A stretch of DNA of 64,000 nucleotides from CAYSWV01 sp964434865 (GCA_964434865.1 CAYSWV010000004.1:1-64000); one strand, 5' to 3'. Shown: positions 25,701-34,949, numbered from the stretch's first letter. Notes: a model not told the origin generated them from the sequence alone. Made by a program: numbers and translations.

Positions 25701-26480
25701 TCAGCGCGAGGCATATAAGAATAGAACATCTGTCCCTTTAACAGCTCGATCTTGGTGAAACAAAATATTACTAAATCCATGGGTCTCTAGAAGCGCCTTC
25801 ATTCGTGGCAGATTATCCTCAAAGTCATGGACCTCGCCGACAATCTGCTTGATTTTGGGCCAATCCTGGTCATCGATACCCAGAAGAACCCCTAATTCAC
25901 TTTTCTCAACATCCAGCTTCAGTAAATCAATACGTTGAAGATCATGATCATGCATAACCTCTGAGAGTCGCTTGACTTGGCATGATAGTTCAACAGGGGT
26001 CTGTAAATTCTTGAGTAAGATCTCTTTAGTGGGAGCCGCCAATCGACTAAACCAAGCTTTCATCAATTTACTTTCCATCATTTCATCGTACCGGGGGTAC
26101 ATACTTGACCAGATAGAAATATCAGGAAAATAGAAAAACGTTACCGTCTTGGTTTCTTCAGCCAACCCAAAAGCGTGGGGTATGGTCCGTTCTGAGCAAA
26201 AGTGGGTGGAGTTAAGCTTTAATACCTCGAAGACATCTGGAATCGGTTCAAAAGAGTGAAGATCGACTGCTTTGTTTAAGATTTTATTAACGTAGACAGC
26301 AAAAGTACCGACATTAGCACCAACATCAAAAATGACATCATCGGGATGGATCTCGATCCCATGTTTGAAGTAGATTGACATCTCATTGTAGAGGCTTTGG
26401 AGGGCTCTAAAGGAGGTATTGGATGGGCCATAAACCTCCACACCATTACGCAGGGTAAACCTAGATGCTTGAGATGTCAT
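25701..26480 (-). CDS. FkbM-family methyltransferase, copy 3
   Basis: The ATG at 26480 is chosen because GGAGAG lies six bases upstream; this gives exactly 259 aa, the length of the other three FkbM proteins in the window. Motifs: VIFDVGANVGTFAVYVN, LHSFEPIPDVFEVL, and RIDLLKLDVEKSELGVLLGI. It is nearer to the gene at 34170 than to copies 1 and 2: both share FYYF, then a segment with SSMYPRYDEMM, which copies 1 and 2 lack. It lies 37 bp upstream of the glycosyltransferase gene on the same strand. Likely acceptor: a sugar hydroxyl (inference). Confidence 0.88.
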   Translation of the reverse strand: MTSQASRFTLRNGVEVYGPSNTSFRALQSLYNEMSIYFKHGIEIHPDDVIFDVGANVGTFAVYVNKILNKAVDLHSFEPIPDVFEVLKLNSTHFCSERTIPHAFGLAEETKTVTFFYFPDISIWSSMYPRYDEMMESKLMKAWFSRLAAPTKEILLKNLQTPVELSCQVKRLSEVMHDHDLQRIDLLKLDVEKSELGVLLGIDDQDWPKIKQIVGEVHDFEDNLPRMKALLETHGFSNILFHQDRAVKGTDVLFLYASR

Positions 26481-26567
26481 TGTGTCTCTCCAGACCAAAA
26501 CTCATATGCCCTTTATTTAATCACAAGACCCTGCAAGAGTTGAATCCCAGTAGCTTTGGCAAAAATC

Positions 26568-27515
26568 TTAAAGTGGTTTGGGATGCTGTTTAAAAAACTC
26601 CCAGATGGTCGTTGAAGCATCTACTAGAGTCGTATTTTTGCCCACTAACCATTGAGGCAGATTAATCTTAGATCCTGGCCAAACATGACCCCCACCGATC
26701 AGAGCGTATTGTTCAACACTAGTCCCTCGGGCACAGCTGGTATAAGCCACATGCTCAACTGGAATTTCTTCCTCATTGGCATCATCTGCGAATCGCTCCC
26801 GCGCTATGGCTTCAGGATTGCATCGGTTGCGTTCTCGCCAGTATTTCAAGGTGTCTGCAGCTGACAATAGGGTTACGGTAATGTCATCTTTGGTTCCACT
26901 ACCCCCTTCATAGGGGACAAATTTGTCAGCTGTTCCTAAAAAGTTAATCACTGAAACCGGTTCATCATGATCCTGATTAATAATGTCTGGAATCATCGTG
27001 GCTGCAACCGGGCCGATGGCAGCAAAAAGATCGGCAGCTTCACAGCCTAATCTAAACGCAAAAAAGCCTCCATTGGAGACCCCGGTGGCGTAAATGCGCT
27101 TAGGATCTATGGTGTAAGATTGGCGGATCTCAGAAATAACGGCTCGGACAAACCCAACATCATCAATGGTGCTGTCAAATTTAGGGTTATTAATGCCGTC
27201 ATTCCAGTGGGCATCAATGGCTTCTGGATACACAATGATTGTTTGATCATTATCAGCTAGGTCATGAAACTCGTTACGTTTTCCAGCCAGCCTATCAATG
27301 TTTTTCTGCTTACCACCATGCAGAATAAAGACTAAAGGCACTTGCTGTTCTTTCGAAACTGATGGAGGCACATAGTAGTAGTATTTACGCTCTTTATCCT
27401 GATGTGTCAGAGTCCCTTCTACAGCAACCGATTGAAATCTCTTAGCTGGTTTTTTCCCTTGAGCTACGGTTACCAAGATCAGTAAAACAATAACTAGTAG
27501 GATAAATACAAACAT
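26568..27515 (-). CDS. PHB-depolymerase/LpqC-like esterase, membrane-anchored
   Basis: A 315-aa alpha/beta hydrolase. An N-terminal hydrophobic helix (FVFILLVIVLLILVTVAQG) would anchor or export it. The fold markers are PLVFILHGGKQ (oxyanion region), the nucleophile elbow GVSNGG, the acid in LGTADKFVPYEGG, and the base in GGGHVWPG, giving a Ser-Asp-His triad. The family includes poly(3-hydroxybutyrate) depolymerases, feruloyl esterases and the LpqC lipoproteins. It lies 87 bp upstream of the FkbM/glycosyltransferase pair on the same strand. Hydrolysis of an ester in the pathway product is possible; an unrelated secreted esterase is equally possible. Confidence 0.82.
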   Translation of the reverse strand: MFVFILLVIVLLILVTVAQGKKPAKRFQSVAVEGTLTHQDKERKYYYYVPPSVSKEQQVPLVFILHGGKQKNIDRLAGKRNEFHDLADNDQTIIVYPEAIDAHWNDGINNPKFDSTIDDVGFVRAVISEIRQSYTIDPKRIYATGVSNGGFFAFRLGCEAADLFAAIGPVAATMIPDIINQDHDEPVSVINFLGTADKFVPYEGGSGTKDDITVTLLSAADTLKYWRERNRCNPEAIARERFADDANEEEIPVEHVAYTSCARGTSVEQYALIGGGHVWPGSKINLPQWLVGKNTTLVDASTTIWEFFKQHPKPL

Positions 27516-27942
27516 AACCTAGCTCAACTTAACAACAATACTGGCTACGGACCCATAGCTTACCCCTAGCTTACTATGTCTTGGGAATGCCCAGACTCAA
27601 TTAGGCCCTAATCAGATGCTGACCCTATGGTATTAAGCTGACACGTATTAAGCTGACACGTATTGAGCTGACACGTATTGAGCTNNNNNNNNNNNNNNNN
27701 NNNNNNNNNNNNNNNNNNNNNNNNNNNNNNNNNNNNNNNNNNNNNNNNNNNNNNNNNNNNNNNNNNNNNNNNNNNNNNNNNNNNGTATTAAGCTGACACG
27801 TATTAAGCTGACACGTATTGAGCTGACACGTATTGAGCTGAAATACAAACTGAGATGCTAATGGGTTTCTTGATCAGTTCCTTGAATAATAGAGAGGATT
27901 TGCTGTGTATACTCAACTTGTCGATCTGAGTGTAGCTCCAGA
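27516..27942. repeat. 15-bp tandem repeat split by an assembly gap, in an intergenic region
   Basis: The unit GTATTRAGCTGACAC is repeated 3.7 times at 27630-27684, interrupted by 100 N (27685-27784), and again 3.7 times at 27785-27839. The two 55-bp blocks are identical, as in the gap at 13993, so the gap reflects a k=55 overlap inside a tandem array. The true copy number is unknown and at least about four. The remaining bases up to the acyltransferase at 27943 show no gene. The array lies between the divergent esterase and acyltransferase genes. Confidence 0.8.
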
Positions 27943-29454
27943 ATGATGCAGCCACTTTGCCCCATATCACAAGACCACTTTAACCGTTACTACTTGCATG
28001 GATCGTCCTGCAATAGTTCCTTTAGTTTAACGATTGGGCAACAGCTTAACCCCGACTGGTTATCTCAGGCCTTGAGATTGGTGATGCAGAAGCATTTTAC
28101 ACTTCGATCTAAGGTCCACATTGATTTGAGCCAACCAGAACGATACTTTTGGCAAGAATTGCCGGATCCAAGCACTGCTGAGCAGACTGACTTACCTCTA
28201 GAGTTTAAAACCCTGAATTGTGCTGACTCAGACCTTACTGATGAACTTGAAGTTCTAGACAGTGTTCACCATGGCCAAATATTGAAGTTAGATGAACACC
28301 ATCCCTTTAGATTGTATTGTATTAATTGGCAGAACTCTGTCACACATTTGCAACTGGTTACCTCTCACGTTGCCTTTGATGGGGTAAGTTTGGGTATCTT
28401 TTTCGATGATCTATTTAGTTACTACAATGCGTTGACGCGAGGCGAAAGTCCTACGGTTGAGTCATTACCTTATTCAGTTGATTGGAGCCAAATGTGGGGC
28501 GTTTCTATCAGCGCGCATGAAAAATACACGATGCAAAAACCTGTCCTTACTCAGTACCGTCTGCAAAAAAATCGATCGTTTGAGCAACACTTTGATGAAC
28601 GGGATTGGCAAGCCCTATTTACTAGAACAGAAAATATGAGAAATAGAAAATTGAAACAGCTCTCCACCATGGACCAATCCACAGGACCTTTGATTGTATT
28701 TCCAAGATTAGTTCCAGAAGATCAGCTGGCATCTGTGAACCCTCATACAGAGCCAATTGCTTTAAAATATGCTGAATTTACTGAGGAGCAATCTGAAGGA
28801 CTGAGACGGTATGCTAGACGATTTAATGCCACTTTACATGAGATTTTAAACTTGGCCTATTTAAAATGCCAACTCGATATTGCTCAACAACGGGGCGAAC
28901 CCTTTAGGACCATCCGACTTTTATATAGTCTCAGCTCTCGCAATCTCTGTCAGGATCCTGTGGCTGAACAAGCTATCGGTAACTTTATTGCCTTCCAAGA
29001 TAGTACTCTTGCTTACTCGGGAAGACAAGACGATTTACCGACCCTATTAAGCAAGATCAAGGTACATGACCTAACCAATGATGCCTTACATCCACTACTC
29101 AAGGGATGGTTACTCAAGGCTGCTATTCATGAAGCTGTCAAGGCTGATGACTGGAAGACCTATTTAAGTCTCTTTTTCAATCAAACGCAACAATACTTTC
29201 GCAATACAACATCCTTAATGACTGCAAGTATGGGTGTGTTTGAACGCAGTGTCAGGACCGGGAAGCTGGAGGTTAAATCCATCCGCTCCATACCGTTGAC
29301 ACGACGCTACTATGTGGGAATAGGCATGTTTAAAAAGAGAGTGACTTTGATAGCAGGTTATATCCCAGCCTTACTGGTAGCCAGGGATGTTGAGGAGGTT
29401 TGGCATCGAACCCACAGCTACCTACTAGCGTTTTCAAATTCGACCCTACGATGA
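27943..29454 (+). CDS. Stand-alone condensation-superfamily acyltransferase (PapA-like), copy 1
   Basis: A 503-aa protein with the condensation/PapA/wax-ester-synthase fold. The active-site HxxxD is TSHVAFDG, with His142 and Asp146. There is no adenylation or carrier domain. Such free-standing enzymes move an acyl chain from a carrier protein or CoA to a hydroxyl or amine, as PapA5 does when it esterifies phthiocerol in mycobacteria. A homologue lies at 37320: both begin MM followed by a short variable stretch and then Y-LHG-S or Y-IHGNS, and share LRLVMQ and YFWQE blocks. The neighbours are sugar-modifying genes, so acylation of the glycoside or of the polyketide alcohol is likely. Donor and acceptor are not determinable. 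Confidence 0.8.
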   Translation: MMQPLCPISQDHFNRYYLHGSSCNSSFSLTIGQQLNPDWLSQALRLVMQKHFTLRSKVHIDLSQPERYFWQELPDPSTAEQTDLPLEFKTLNCADSDLTDELEVLDSVHHGQILKLDEHHPFRLYCINWQNSVTHLQLVTSHVAFDGVSLGIFFDDLFSYYNALTRGESPTVESLPYSVDWSQMWGVSISAHEKYTMQKPVLTQYRLQKNRSFEQHFDERDWQALFTRTENMRNRKLKQLSTMDQSTGPLIVFPRLVPEDQLASVNPHTEPIALKYAEFTEEQSEGLRRYARRFNATLHEILNLAYLKCQLDIAQQRGEPFRTIRLLYSLSSRNLCQDPVAEQAIGNFIAFQDSTLAYSGRQDDLPTLLSKIKVHDLTNDALHPLLKGWLLKAAIHEAVKADDWKTYLSLFFNQTQQYFRNTTSLMTASMGVFERSVRTGKLEVKSIRSIPLTRRYYVGIGMFKKRVTLIAGYIPALLVARDVEEVWHRTHSYLLAFSNSTLR

Positions 29455-29568
29455 TCATGATTGAGTGCTATGTCAACCTGAGTGATCAAGCAGACCTATG
29501 TAAGTCCTATTTGAATGCTAGCTAACTTGATTAAGTCTCAAACAATACACCTTACGATGATATGAAAG

Positions 29569-30273
29569 TTAGTTGAAAGGCTTCAGTCTGGTGAGGACCC
29601 AGATCTGATCTATCTCATTAAACCCAAGCTTCAGTGCAAGATTGAGTGAGGCTGGATTGCTGTCTAAAGACCCCCAGACAGCTGACTTGCCTTTTGCGTT
29701 CATGACATGGATCAAACCTGCAGCAGCAGATCGTCCAAACCCACAACGTTGATGAGATTCAATGGTGTCAATCGAGATGTCCCATAAAGTCTCAGTCTCA
29801 GCAGCGACATAGCAAAACGCAACTGGAAGTTGTTGGTCAAAAGCAGCATAGATGTCCTTACCGTCTTCCTCGACCTTGGATAGATCGGTATGCAGTTCCT
29901 CAGGCAAGTGGGACAGGGCAGAGATCTCTCCAGGTTGCAGAAATCGACATGGATGCAAAGGTTGGTGGGTCAATAGACTTGGAGCCTTAAGTATAGAAGC
30001 TCGTTCTGGATTTAGCATTGCAAGATGGTGGTGTAGGTAATCTATGTTCTCAGGAAACGCCAAAATCTCATTACAGCTGGAAACTGCTGCATGCAAGTGA
30101 TGCACCTCAGGTTTGCCAACAACAGAGCCAAGCATTACCTTGTCGCTCCATACGATATAGTTCTTAGGATCTCCTAAAAAAAGAGAGTCATCTCTGGCTA
30201 GTAAGTCTCGGGTTTCGACCCAACGAGGTTCATCCAGAAGGTTGTTGCGGGCACTAAGCCGTGTATCATCCAT
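29569..30273 (-). CDS. GNAT-family N-acetyltransferase
   Basis: A 234-aa protein when started at ATG 30273 (a GTG at 30282 would add three residues). The C-terminal half carries the acetyl-CoA site: WDISIDTIESHQRCGFGRSA (the R/Q-x-x-G-x-G/A loop as RCGFGRSA), followed by a helix, then VWGSLDSNPASLNLALKLGF, the typical GNAT beta5-alpha4 ending. The N-terminal 100 residues resemble the extra domain of two-lobed GNATs such as the FR47-like group. It could acylate an amine in the pathway, but most such genes act elsewhere. It is convergent with the acyltransferase upstream and divergent from the next methyltransferase. Confidence 0.78.
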   Translation of the reverse strand: MDDTRLSARNNLLDEPRWVETRDLLARDDSLFLGDPKNYIVWSDKVMLGSVVGKPEVHHLHAAVSSCNEILAFPENIDYLHHHLAMLNPERASILKAPSLLTHQPLHPCRFLQPGEISALSHLPEELHTDLSKVEEDGKDIYAAFDQQLPVAFCYVAAETETLWDISIDTIESHQRCGFGRSAAAGLIHVMNAKGKSAVWGSLDSNPASLNLALKLGFNEIDQIWVLTRLKPFN

Positions 30274-30631
30274 GGCTCTCACTCAGTAGCACTTACTCCA
30301 TCAAATCCTGCTGTCCATTCAGATACATTAACCTCCAGGTTTGCCCCCCGCCGTCGTTGAAAAGCCTACTCTAATTATATTTGTTATAGGTTGCCTTACT
30401 GCTGCTTTGATTGAGGTTCATTCGTCACTCTATAAAGTGGGAAGAACACTTGAGGTGCCATGCTCATTTCCCACGCTTTTGAGGTCGAGTTAAGTCCACC
30501 CCATTTAGTACCTTACTTAAAACCTTTGAAGCTGATCAGTCAAAACATAAGGCTTTTGAGATCGAATTGTGGTACCATCTTAGCGCTTGGCTCACTCTCT
30601 CATCCTCTCCAACAGTTCTGGAATTCAAGTT
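30274..30631. other. Intergenic region between divergent GNAT and MycE-type genes
   Basis: This 358-bp stretch holds no ORF with a usable ribosome site, no RNA gene and no repeat longer than chance. An imperfect palindrome near 30427-30440 (CACTCTATAAAGTG) could be an operator. Promoters for both flanking genes are expected here but none is clear. Confidence 0.4.
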
Positions 30632-31459
30632 ATGAATGATTTAGAGCAGTACTTTGTCAGTAACCAAGAGCGCTTAATCTGGAAATGGCAACACTACTTT
30701 GAGATCTATGATCGTCACTTTTCCCGATTTCGAGGTACCGATGTTCATGTGGCCGAGATCGGTGTGCTTGAGGGTGGCTCCTTGCAAATGTGGAAACGTT
30801 ACTTTGGTCCTAAGGCAAAGATTTATGGAATCGACATTAATGCCAAATGTAGTAAATATAAAGAGGATCAAGTTGAAGTCATTATTGGTAATGCAGAAGA
30901 TAAAGGCTTCCTGAAAAAGCTCAGAGACGAGATCAAAATTGATATTTTAATTGATGATGGCGGCCACACAATGGATCAGCAAATCACAGCATTTGAAGGG
31001 CTTTTCTACCACATCTCCAGTCATGGAGTTTACTTATGTGAAGATATTTTTTCATCTTACCAACCGAGACTCTATGGTGGTGGTTATAAAAAACCTGGTA
31101 CCTTTGTGGAGTATAGTAAAAACTTCATAGATTACATTCATGCCTGGCACGTTGGTCAAGACTATCTGCCGCGGAAAACCAATAAGTATGACAGTGAAAT
31201 CAATCGATTACCTGTCAATGAGTTTACTCGTTCTGTACATTCTCTTCATTACTATGACAGTATATTAGTCATCGAGAAACGGCCTATTGAAAAACCATTT
31301 ATGGTGTATTCAGGCAAAGCATCACTAACCATGTCAACTCTACTTAAAACCATTGAGGCTTATCCTGCTGAACCTCGTTTTTTTGGTGACTCCACCTCTG
31401 ATCAAGCAATGTCTGAGCTATCTGATAGTACTGGTGCTGGATCCAACCTCAGTGAATAG
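30632..31459 (+). CDS. MycE/TylE-type metal-dependent sugar O-methyltransferase, copy 2
   Basis: The ATG at 30632 gives 275 aa and an N-terminus (MNDLEQYFVSNQERLIWKW) aligned residue for residue with copy 1 at 23582; a TTG at 30587 would add 15 unrelated residues. The SAM motif AEIGVLEGGS, Asp109, His112 and Glu137-Asp138 are all at the same positions as in copy 1, so both should be active metal-dependent enzymes. Roughly three-quarters of residues match; the C-terminal 30 residues diverge. It opens the second tailoring cassette, followed on the same strand by two glycosyltransferases and an FkbM gene, probably as one transcript. Confidence 0.85.
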   Translation: MNDLEQYFVSNQERLIWKWQHYFEIYDRHFSRFRGTDVHVAEIGVLEGGSLQMWKRYFGPKAKIYGIDINAKCSKYKEDQVEVIIGNAEDKGFLKKLRDEIKIDILIDDGGHTMDQQITAFEGLFYHISSHGVYLCEDIFSSYQPRLYGGGYKKPGTFVEYSKNFIDYIHAWHVGQDYLPRKTNKYDSEINRLPVNEFTRSVHSLHYYDSILVIEKRPIEKPFMVYSGKASLTMSTLLKTIEAYPAEPRFFGDSTSDQAMSELSDSTGAGSNLSE

Positions 31460-31598
31460 CCATTTATTAGGATACAACTATTGATTGGGTCATTGATAAA
31501 GTTTAGGTATAGTTGTAGCCTAACTCAGTTAAGTATAAAACACTAAGGAATGAACACTTACAAGGTATAATAAGCTGGGTACTTAAGGATAACTCTTT

Positions 31599-32825
31599 AT
31601 GAAGACTGTTCTTCTAGCTGCCATTGGGACCTTAGGGGATATTGAACCCTTTATCTCTTTTGCGCATGCCTTCAAATCATTAAATGTCCGACCTATTTTA
31701 GTGGTTAATTCCCAGTGGGTTAATCATGTCCAGAAATTTGATCTTGAAGTTCATTCTATTGGTGATGTGATCCCAGTGTCTCCAACCACAGCAGCGAAGA
31801 AAGAAGCAGATCCAGCTTATGGTTATGGATTTTCAAAAATATGGCGTGATTGGGGCGTTCCCTGTACCGAAAAAACGTATAACTTAATACTTAAGCTTAT
31901 TGAAGACACTCAGCCTTTCGCTGTGATTTCCCATTATCTCTCCATTGGGTCAGCTTGGGCGGCTGCAAAGGCGGAGCTACCTTATTCTATAGTGCTGCCT
32001 CAGCCTGGTTCTGTGGTATTGACACAATCTAAAGACTACAAAAAGGGGCCACTATTGCTAGCTGTACTTCGCAGATGTAATTTTTTCTTGAAAAAGACCT
32101 GCGAGGAGTTAGGTGTTGAATGGAGAGCCTCATTATGGGAAGACACCATCTACCAGGCTAATAGTCACCTTGGATTTTGGTCCCCGACACTGGGTATACC
32201 CTCTGCAGAGCGTTTTCCCAAGCTAACGGTATGCGGTTTCCCTGAACTTATGTCAGATCCTTGTCCCGAGGATGTTCAAGCCTTTCTGGATGAGGGTGAG
32301 CCACCTATTGCTTTTGGCTTAGGAACTAGTGCTGTTAATATTGCAGGCAGCTTTTTTCAAGATGCTATTCAGGTCTGTCGAGAGTTGGATTGTCGAGGTA
32401 TCTTTTTCTGTGGCAACAACATACCTCCTTTTTTGCCTAACCGGATTTTAGGTGTTAAATTTGCGCCCTACAGTAAAGTTTTTCCTCAGTGCAAAGCGAT
32501 TGTCCATCATGGCGGGATCAATACTTGTGCGAATGCTATCAAAGCTAGGCGACCTATGGTGATTGTACCTTACGGAGCGGATCAACTTCAGAATGCTGGC
32601 TTACTTGAACACTTTGGTGTCTCTATTACCTTAGGGCGTGGACAAGAGAATGTGAAAACATTGACCCGTTCACTTGAAAAGGTTTTAACCTCTGAATACC
32701 AGCAGCGAGCTGAAGATATTGGCTCAAAAGTCTGCGCTGAACCTGATGGTGCTTTAGTTGCCGCTAACAAGATTCTTGAGGACTTTGGGGGGCAACATCT
32801 GTCGGGAGAACAAACAACAATTTAG
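31599..32825 (+). CDS. GT1-fold glycosyltransferase, copy 2
   Basis: A 408-aa GT-B enzyme closely related to the gene at 24419 (shared AAIGTLGDIEP, VPCTEK.Y, PSAERFPKLTVCGFPEL, FGLGTSAVN and HHGGINTCANAI). The donor site reads VHHGGINTCANAIKARRPM, followed by VPYGADQLQNAG. AAGGAT lies nine bases before the ATG. The tight similarity to copy 1 outside the donor site suggests related acceptors. It is 66 bp upstream of the third glycosyltransferase. Confidence 0.9.
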   Translation: MKTVLLAAIGTLGDIEPFISFAHAFKSLNVRPILVVNSQWVNHVQKFDLEVHSIGDVIPVSPTTAAKKEADPAYGYGFSKIWRDWGVPCTEKTYNLILKLIEDTQPFAVISHYLSIGSAWAAAKAELPYSIVLPQPGSVVLTQSKDYKKGPLLLAVLRRCNFFLKKTCEELGVEWRASLWEDTIYQANSHLGFWSPTLGIPSAERFPKLTVCGFPELMSDPCPEDVQAFLDEGEPPIAFGLGTSAVNIAGSFFQDAIQVCRELDCRGIFFCGNNIPPFLPNRILGVKFAPYSKVFPQCKAIVHHGGINTCANAIKARRPMVIVPYGADQLQNAGLLEHFGVSITLGRGQENVKTLTRSLEKVLTSEYQQRAEDIGSKVCAEPDGALVAANKILEDFGGQHLSGEQTTI

Positions 32826-32891
32826 TCAGCTAGCTCTATACGCTAACTACATCTACCGCTATTGTGGAGATAACTTTCTAGGCTGACTTTC

Positions 32892-34073
32892 ATGGTAACG
32901 ATTCTGCTAGCATCTATTGGGACTTTGGGAGATATTGAACCCTTTATCTCACTGGCTTATGCGTTGCGTTCTTTGGACGCTAATCCTATTTTAATTGTCA
33001 ACTCTGATAAGTTAGAGTATGTTCAAAGATTCGGGTTTGAGGCCTACTCTATTGGAGATACTTTTGATATTACTCAGCTGTTGAAGCAAGATCCCAGTTA
33101 TATGGATCCAAGAAAGTTTGCTTCTGTCCGATCGTTTCGTGATGTTTTTGTGCCCTGTGCTCCTAAGATGCATGCAACTGTGCTGGATATTATTTCAAAA
33201 ACGAAACCCGCAGCTGTGATTTCACACTCTTCATCGGTCGGTTCAGCATGGGCCGCTACTAGCCAAAATATTCCTTCCATTATGGCGTTCTTACAACCCA
33301 GTGCAACGGTGATCGGCCAATCGAAGCGACCAGGAGCATTGTTATCTATTTTACGTAGAATTAATTTTTTCTTTCGCCCTATCTGCCAGGAAATCGGGAT
33401 CCCGTGGACTCCTTCGATCTGGGATGACACGGTTCATCAGTCTCAAATGTTACTAGGTCTTTGGTCGCCTACTTTTTTCAAAACCACTAAGGTGCATCCA
33501 GCTCAACTGTCTGTTTGTGGGTTTCCTCAAACTTATTCTACTGACTGCCCTGATGAAGTGACTCAGTTTATTAAAGAGGGTGAGCCACCCGTTGCATTTG
33601 GGTTAGGATCTAGCGCCGTCAATGTGGCCGGGAATTTTTTTGAAGATGCGATTCAAGCTTGTGAAGCCCTTAGTCTTCGAGGTATTTTCTTTGGTAAAGA
33701 GATCCCGGCTATTTTACCTACTTCCATTTTAGGGGTTCCCTTTGCCCCTTACAATATCGTCTTCCCATTATGTAAGGCTATTGTTCACCACGGCGGCATT
33801 AATACCTGTGCCAATGCCTTACGTTCAAAACGACCTATGGTTACGGTGCCTTTTGCTTTTGATCAATTTCAGAATGCAGCTTTATTACAATCGTTGGGGG
33901 TTTCTCTCACCTTACCTCGGGGAGAATGCAAAGCTAGAACCTTGGAATACTGTCTTGAAAAGATTACCTCGGATCCCTTTGTTGAGAAAGCTAATACTAT
34001 TGGAACTCAGATCAATAATGAAACGGATGGGGCTCAAGTGGCAGCCGATAAAGTACTCAAAGCCTTTGCTTAG
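32892..34073 (+). CDS. GT1-fold glycosyltransferase, copy 3
   Basis: A 393-aa GT-B enzyme, more divergent than copies 1 and 2 but with the same frame: LASIGTLGDIEPFISLAYAL, a VPCAPKMHAT segment at the position of VPCTEK, FGLGSSAVNVAGNFFEDAIQ, and a donor site of VHHGGINTCANALRSKRPM, then VPFAFDQFQNAA. Two adjacent transferases of this kind commonly add successive sugars. It lies between copy 2 and an FkbM gene on the same strand (66 and 96 bp spacing), consistent with one operon from 30632 to 34949. Confidence 0.9.
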   Translation: MVTILLASIGTLGDIEPFISLAYALRSLDANPILIVNSDKLEYVQRFGFEAYSIGDTFDITQLLKQDPSYMDPRKFASVRSFRDVFVPCAPKMHATVLDIISKTKPAAVISHSSSVGSAWAATSQNIPSIMAFLQPSATVIGQSKRPGALLSILRRINFFFRPICQEIGIPWTPSIWDDTVHQSQMLLGLWSPTFFKTTKVHPAQLSVCGFPQTYSTDCPDEVTQFIKEGEPPVAFGLGSSAVNVAGNFFEDAIQACEALSLRGIFFGKEIPAILPTSILGVPFAPYNIVFPLCKAIVHHGGINTCANALRSKRPMVTVPFAFDQFQNAALLQSLGVSLTLPRGECKARTLEYCLEKITSDPFVEKANTIGTQINNETDGAQVAADKVLKAFA

Positions 34074-34169
34074 GATTGCTTCTGCCAAAAATTGATAAGG
34101 ATAGATCGATCTCTTGTCACTGATGACCAATCATGCTTAACTAAGTCATAGGTTTATCCTATAAAGACT

Positions 34170-34949
34170 ATGAGTATTGAAGTTTCAAGATACACGTTAT
34201 CCGATGGCGTTGAAATTTTTAGCACAGATCTAGGTCAGGCGGAACTACTCCATAACGAGATGCCTTTCTATTTTAGATATGGTGTTGAAGTCAAACCTGG
34301 TGATGTTGTTTTTGATGTCGGTGCTAATATTGGCGTTTTTACTCTTTATATCAGTAGATTAACGCAAGGTGATGTTAGTATTTACGCATTTGAACCTATT
34401 CCCTTTATTTTCGATATCCTTAAGCGTAATGTAGACTCTTTTTCTCAAGCTAATGTTAAACTCTACGACTGTGGGTTAGCCGAGACCTCAAAGCAAACGA
34501 CATTTTACTATTTTGATGAGGCTTCTCTATTCTCCAGTATGTATCCTCGCTACGATGAAATGATGTCTAGCAAGCATATGCGATCTATTTTCAGTAAGAT
34601 GCCCGGTGAAGCTAGACAAAAAATTCTAGGATCGTTGGAACAGCCTGAAGAAGTGACCTGCCAAGTTAGAACCGTGTCTGAGATCATCCAGGAGAATCAG
34701 CTGGAGCGAGTTGATTTATTAAAACTAGATGTTGAAAAAGTTGAATTAGAGGTGATCCAAGGCATTACGACTGAAGATTGGCCTAAGATCAAGCAACTCA
34801 CCGCTGAAGTGCATGATTTTGAGAATCGCCTAGTTCTATTTAAGGATATCCTGAATCAACAAGGATTTTCCCAAATTCATGTTCATCAGGTAAAAGGGAC
34901 CAAAGGATCTGATGTTTATTACTTGTATGCAAAGCGTAATCCTGAATAA
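34170..34949 (+). CDS. FkbM-family methyltransferase, copy 4
   Basis: A 259-aa FkbM enzyme. Motifs: VVFDVGANIGVFTLYIS, IYAFEPIPFIFDIL, and RVDLLKLDVEKVELEVIQGI. It shares SSMYPRYDEMM and CQV-VSE blocks with the gene at 25701, so these two are probable counterparts in the duplicated cassettes, while 21714 and 22599 form the other subgroup. It is the last gene of the apparent operon starting at 30632. A sugar hydroxyl is the likely acceptor, by context. Confidence 0.88.
   Translation: MSIEVSRYTLSDGVEIFSTDLGQAELLHNEMPFYFRYGVEVKPGDVVFDVGANIGVFTLYISRLTQGDVSIYAFEPIPFIFDILKRNVDSFSQANVKLYDCGLAETSKQTTFYYFDEASLFSSMYPRYDEMMSSKHMRSIFSKMPGEARQKILGSLEQPEEVTCQVRTVSEIIQENQLERVDLLKLDVEKVELEVIQGITTEDWPKIKQLTAEVHDFENRLVLFKDILNQQGFSQIHVHQVKGTKGSDVYYLYAKRNPE

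Noticed and set aside
27630..27839. CRISPR-like array
   Set aside because: Units are 15 bp and contiguous, with no spacers; no cas genes in the window.
27648..27848. Minus-strand open frame across the N gap with SIRVS-type pentapeptide repeats
   Set aside because: It is only the translation of the 15-bp tandem repeat through undetermined bases.
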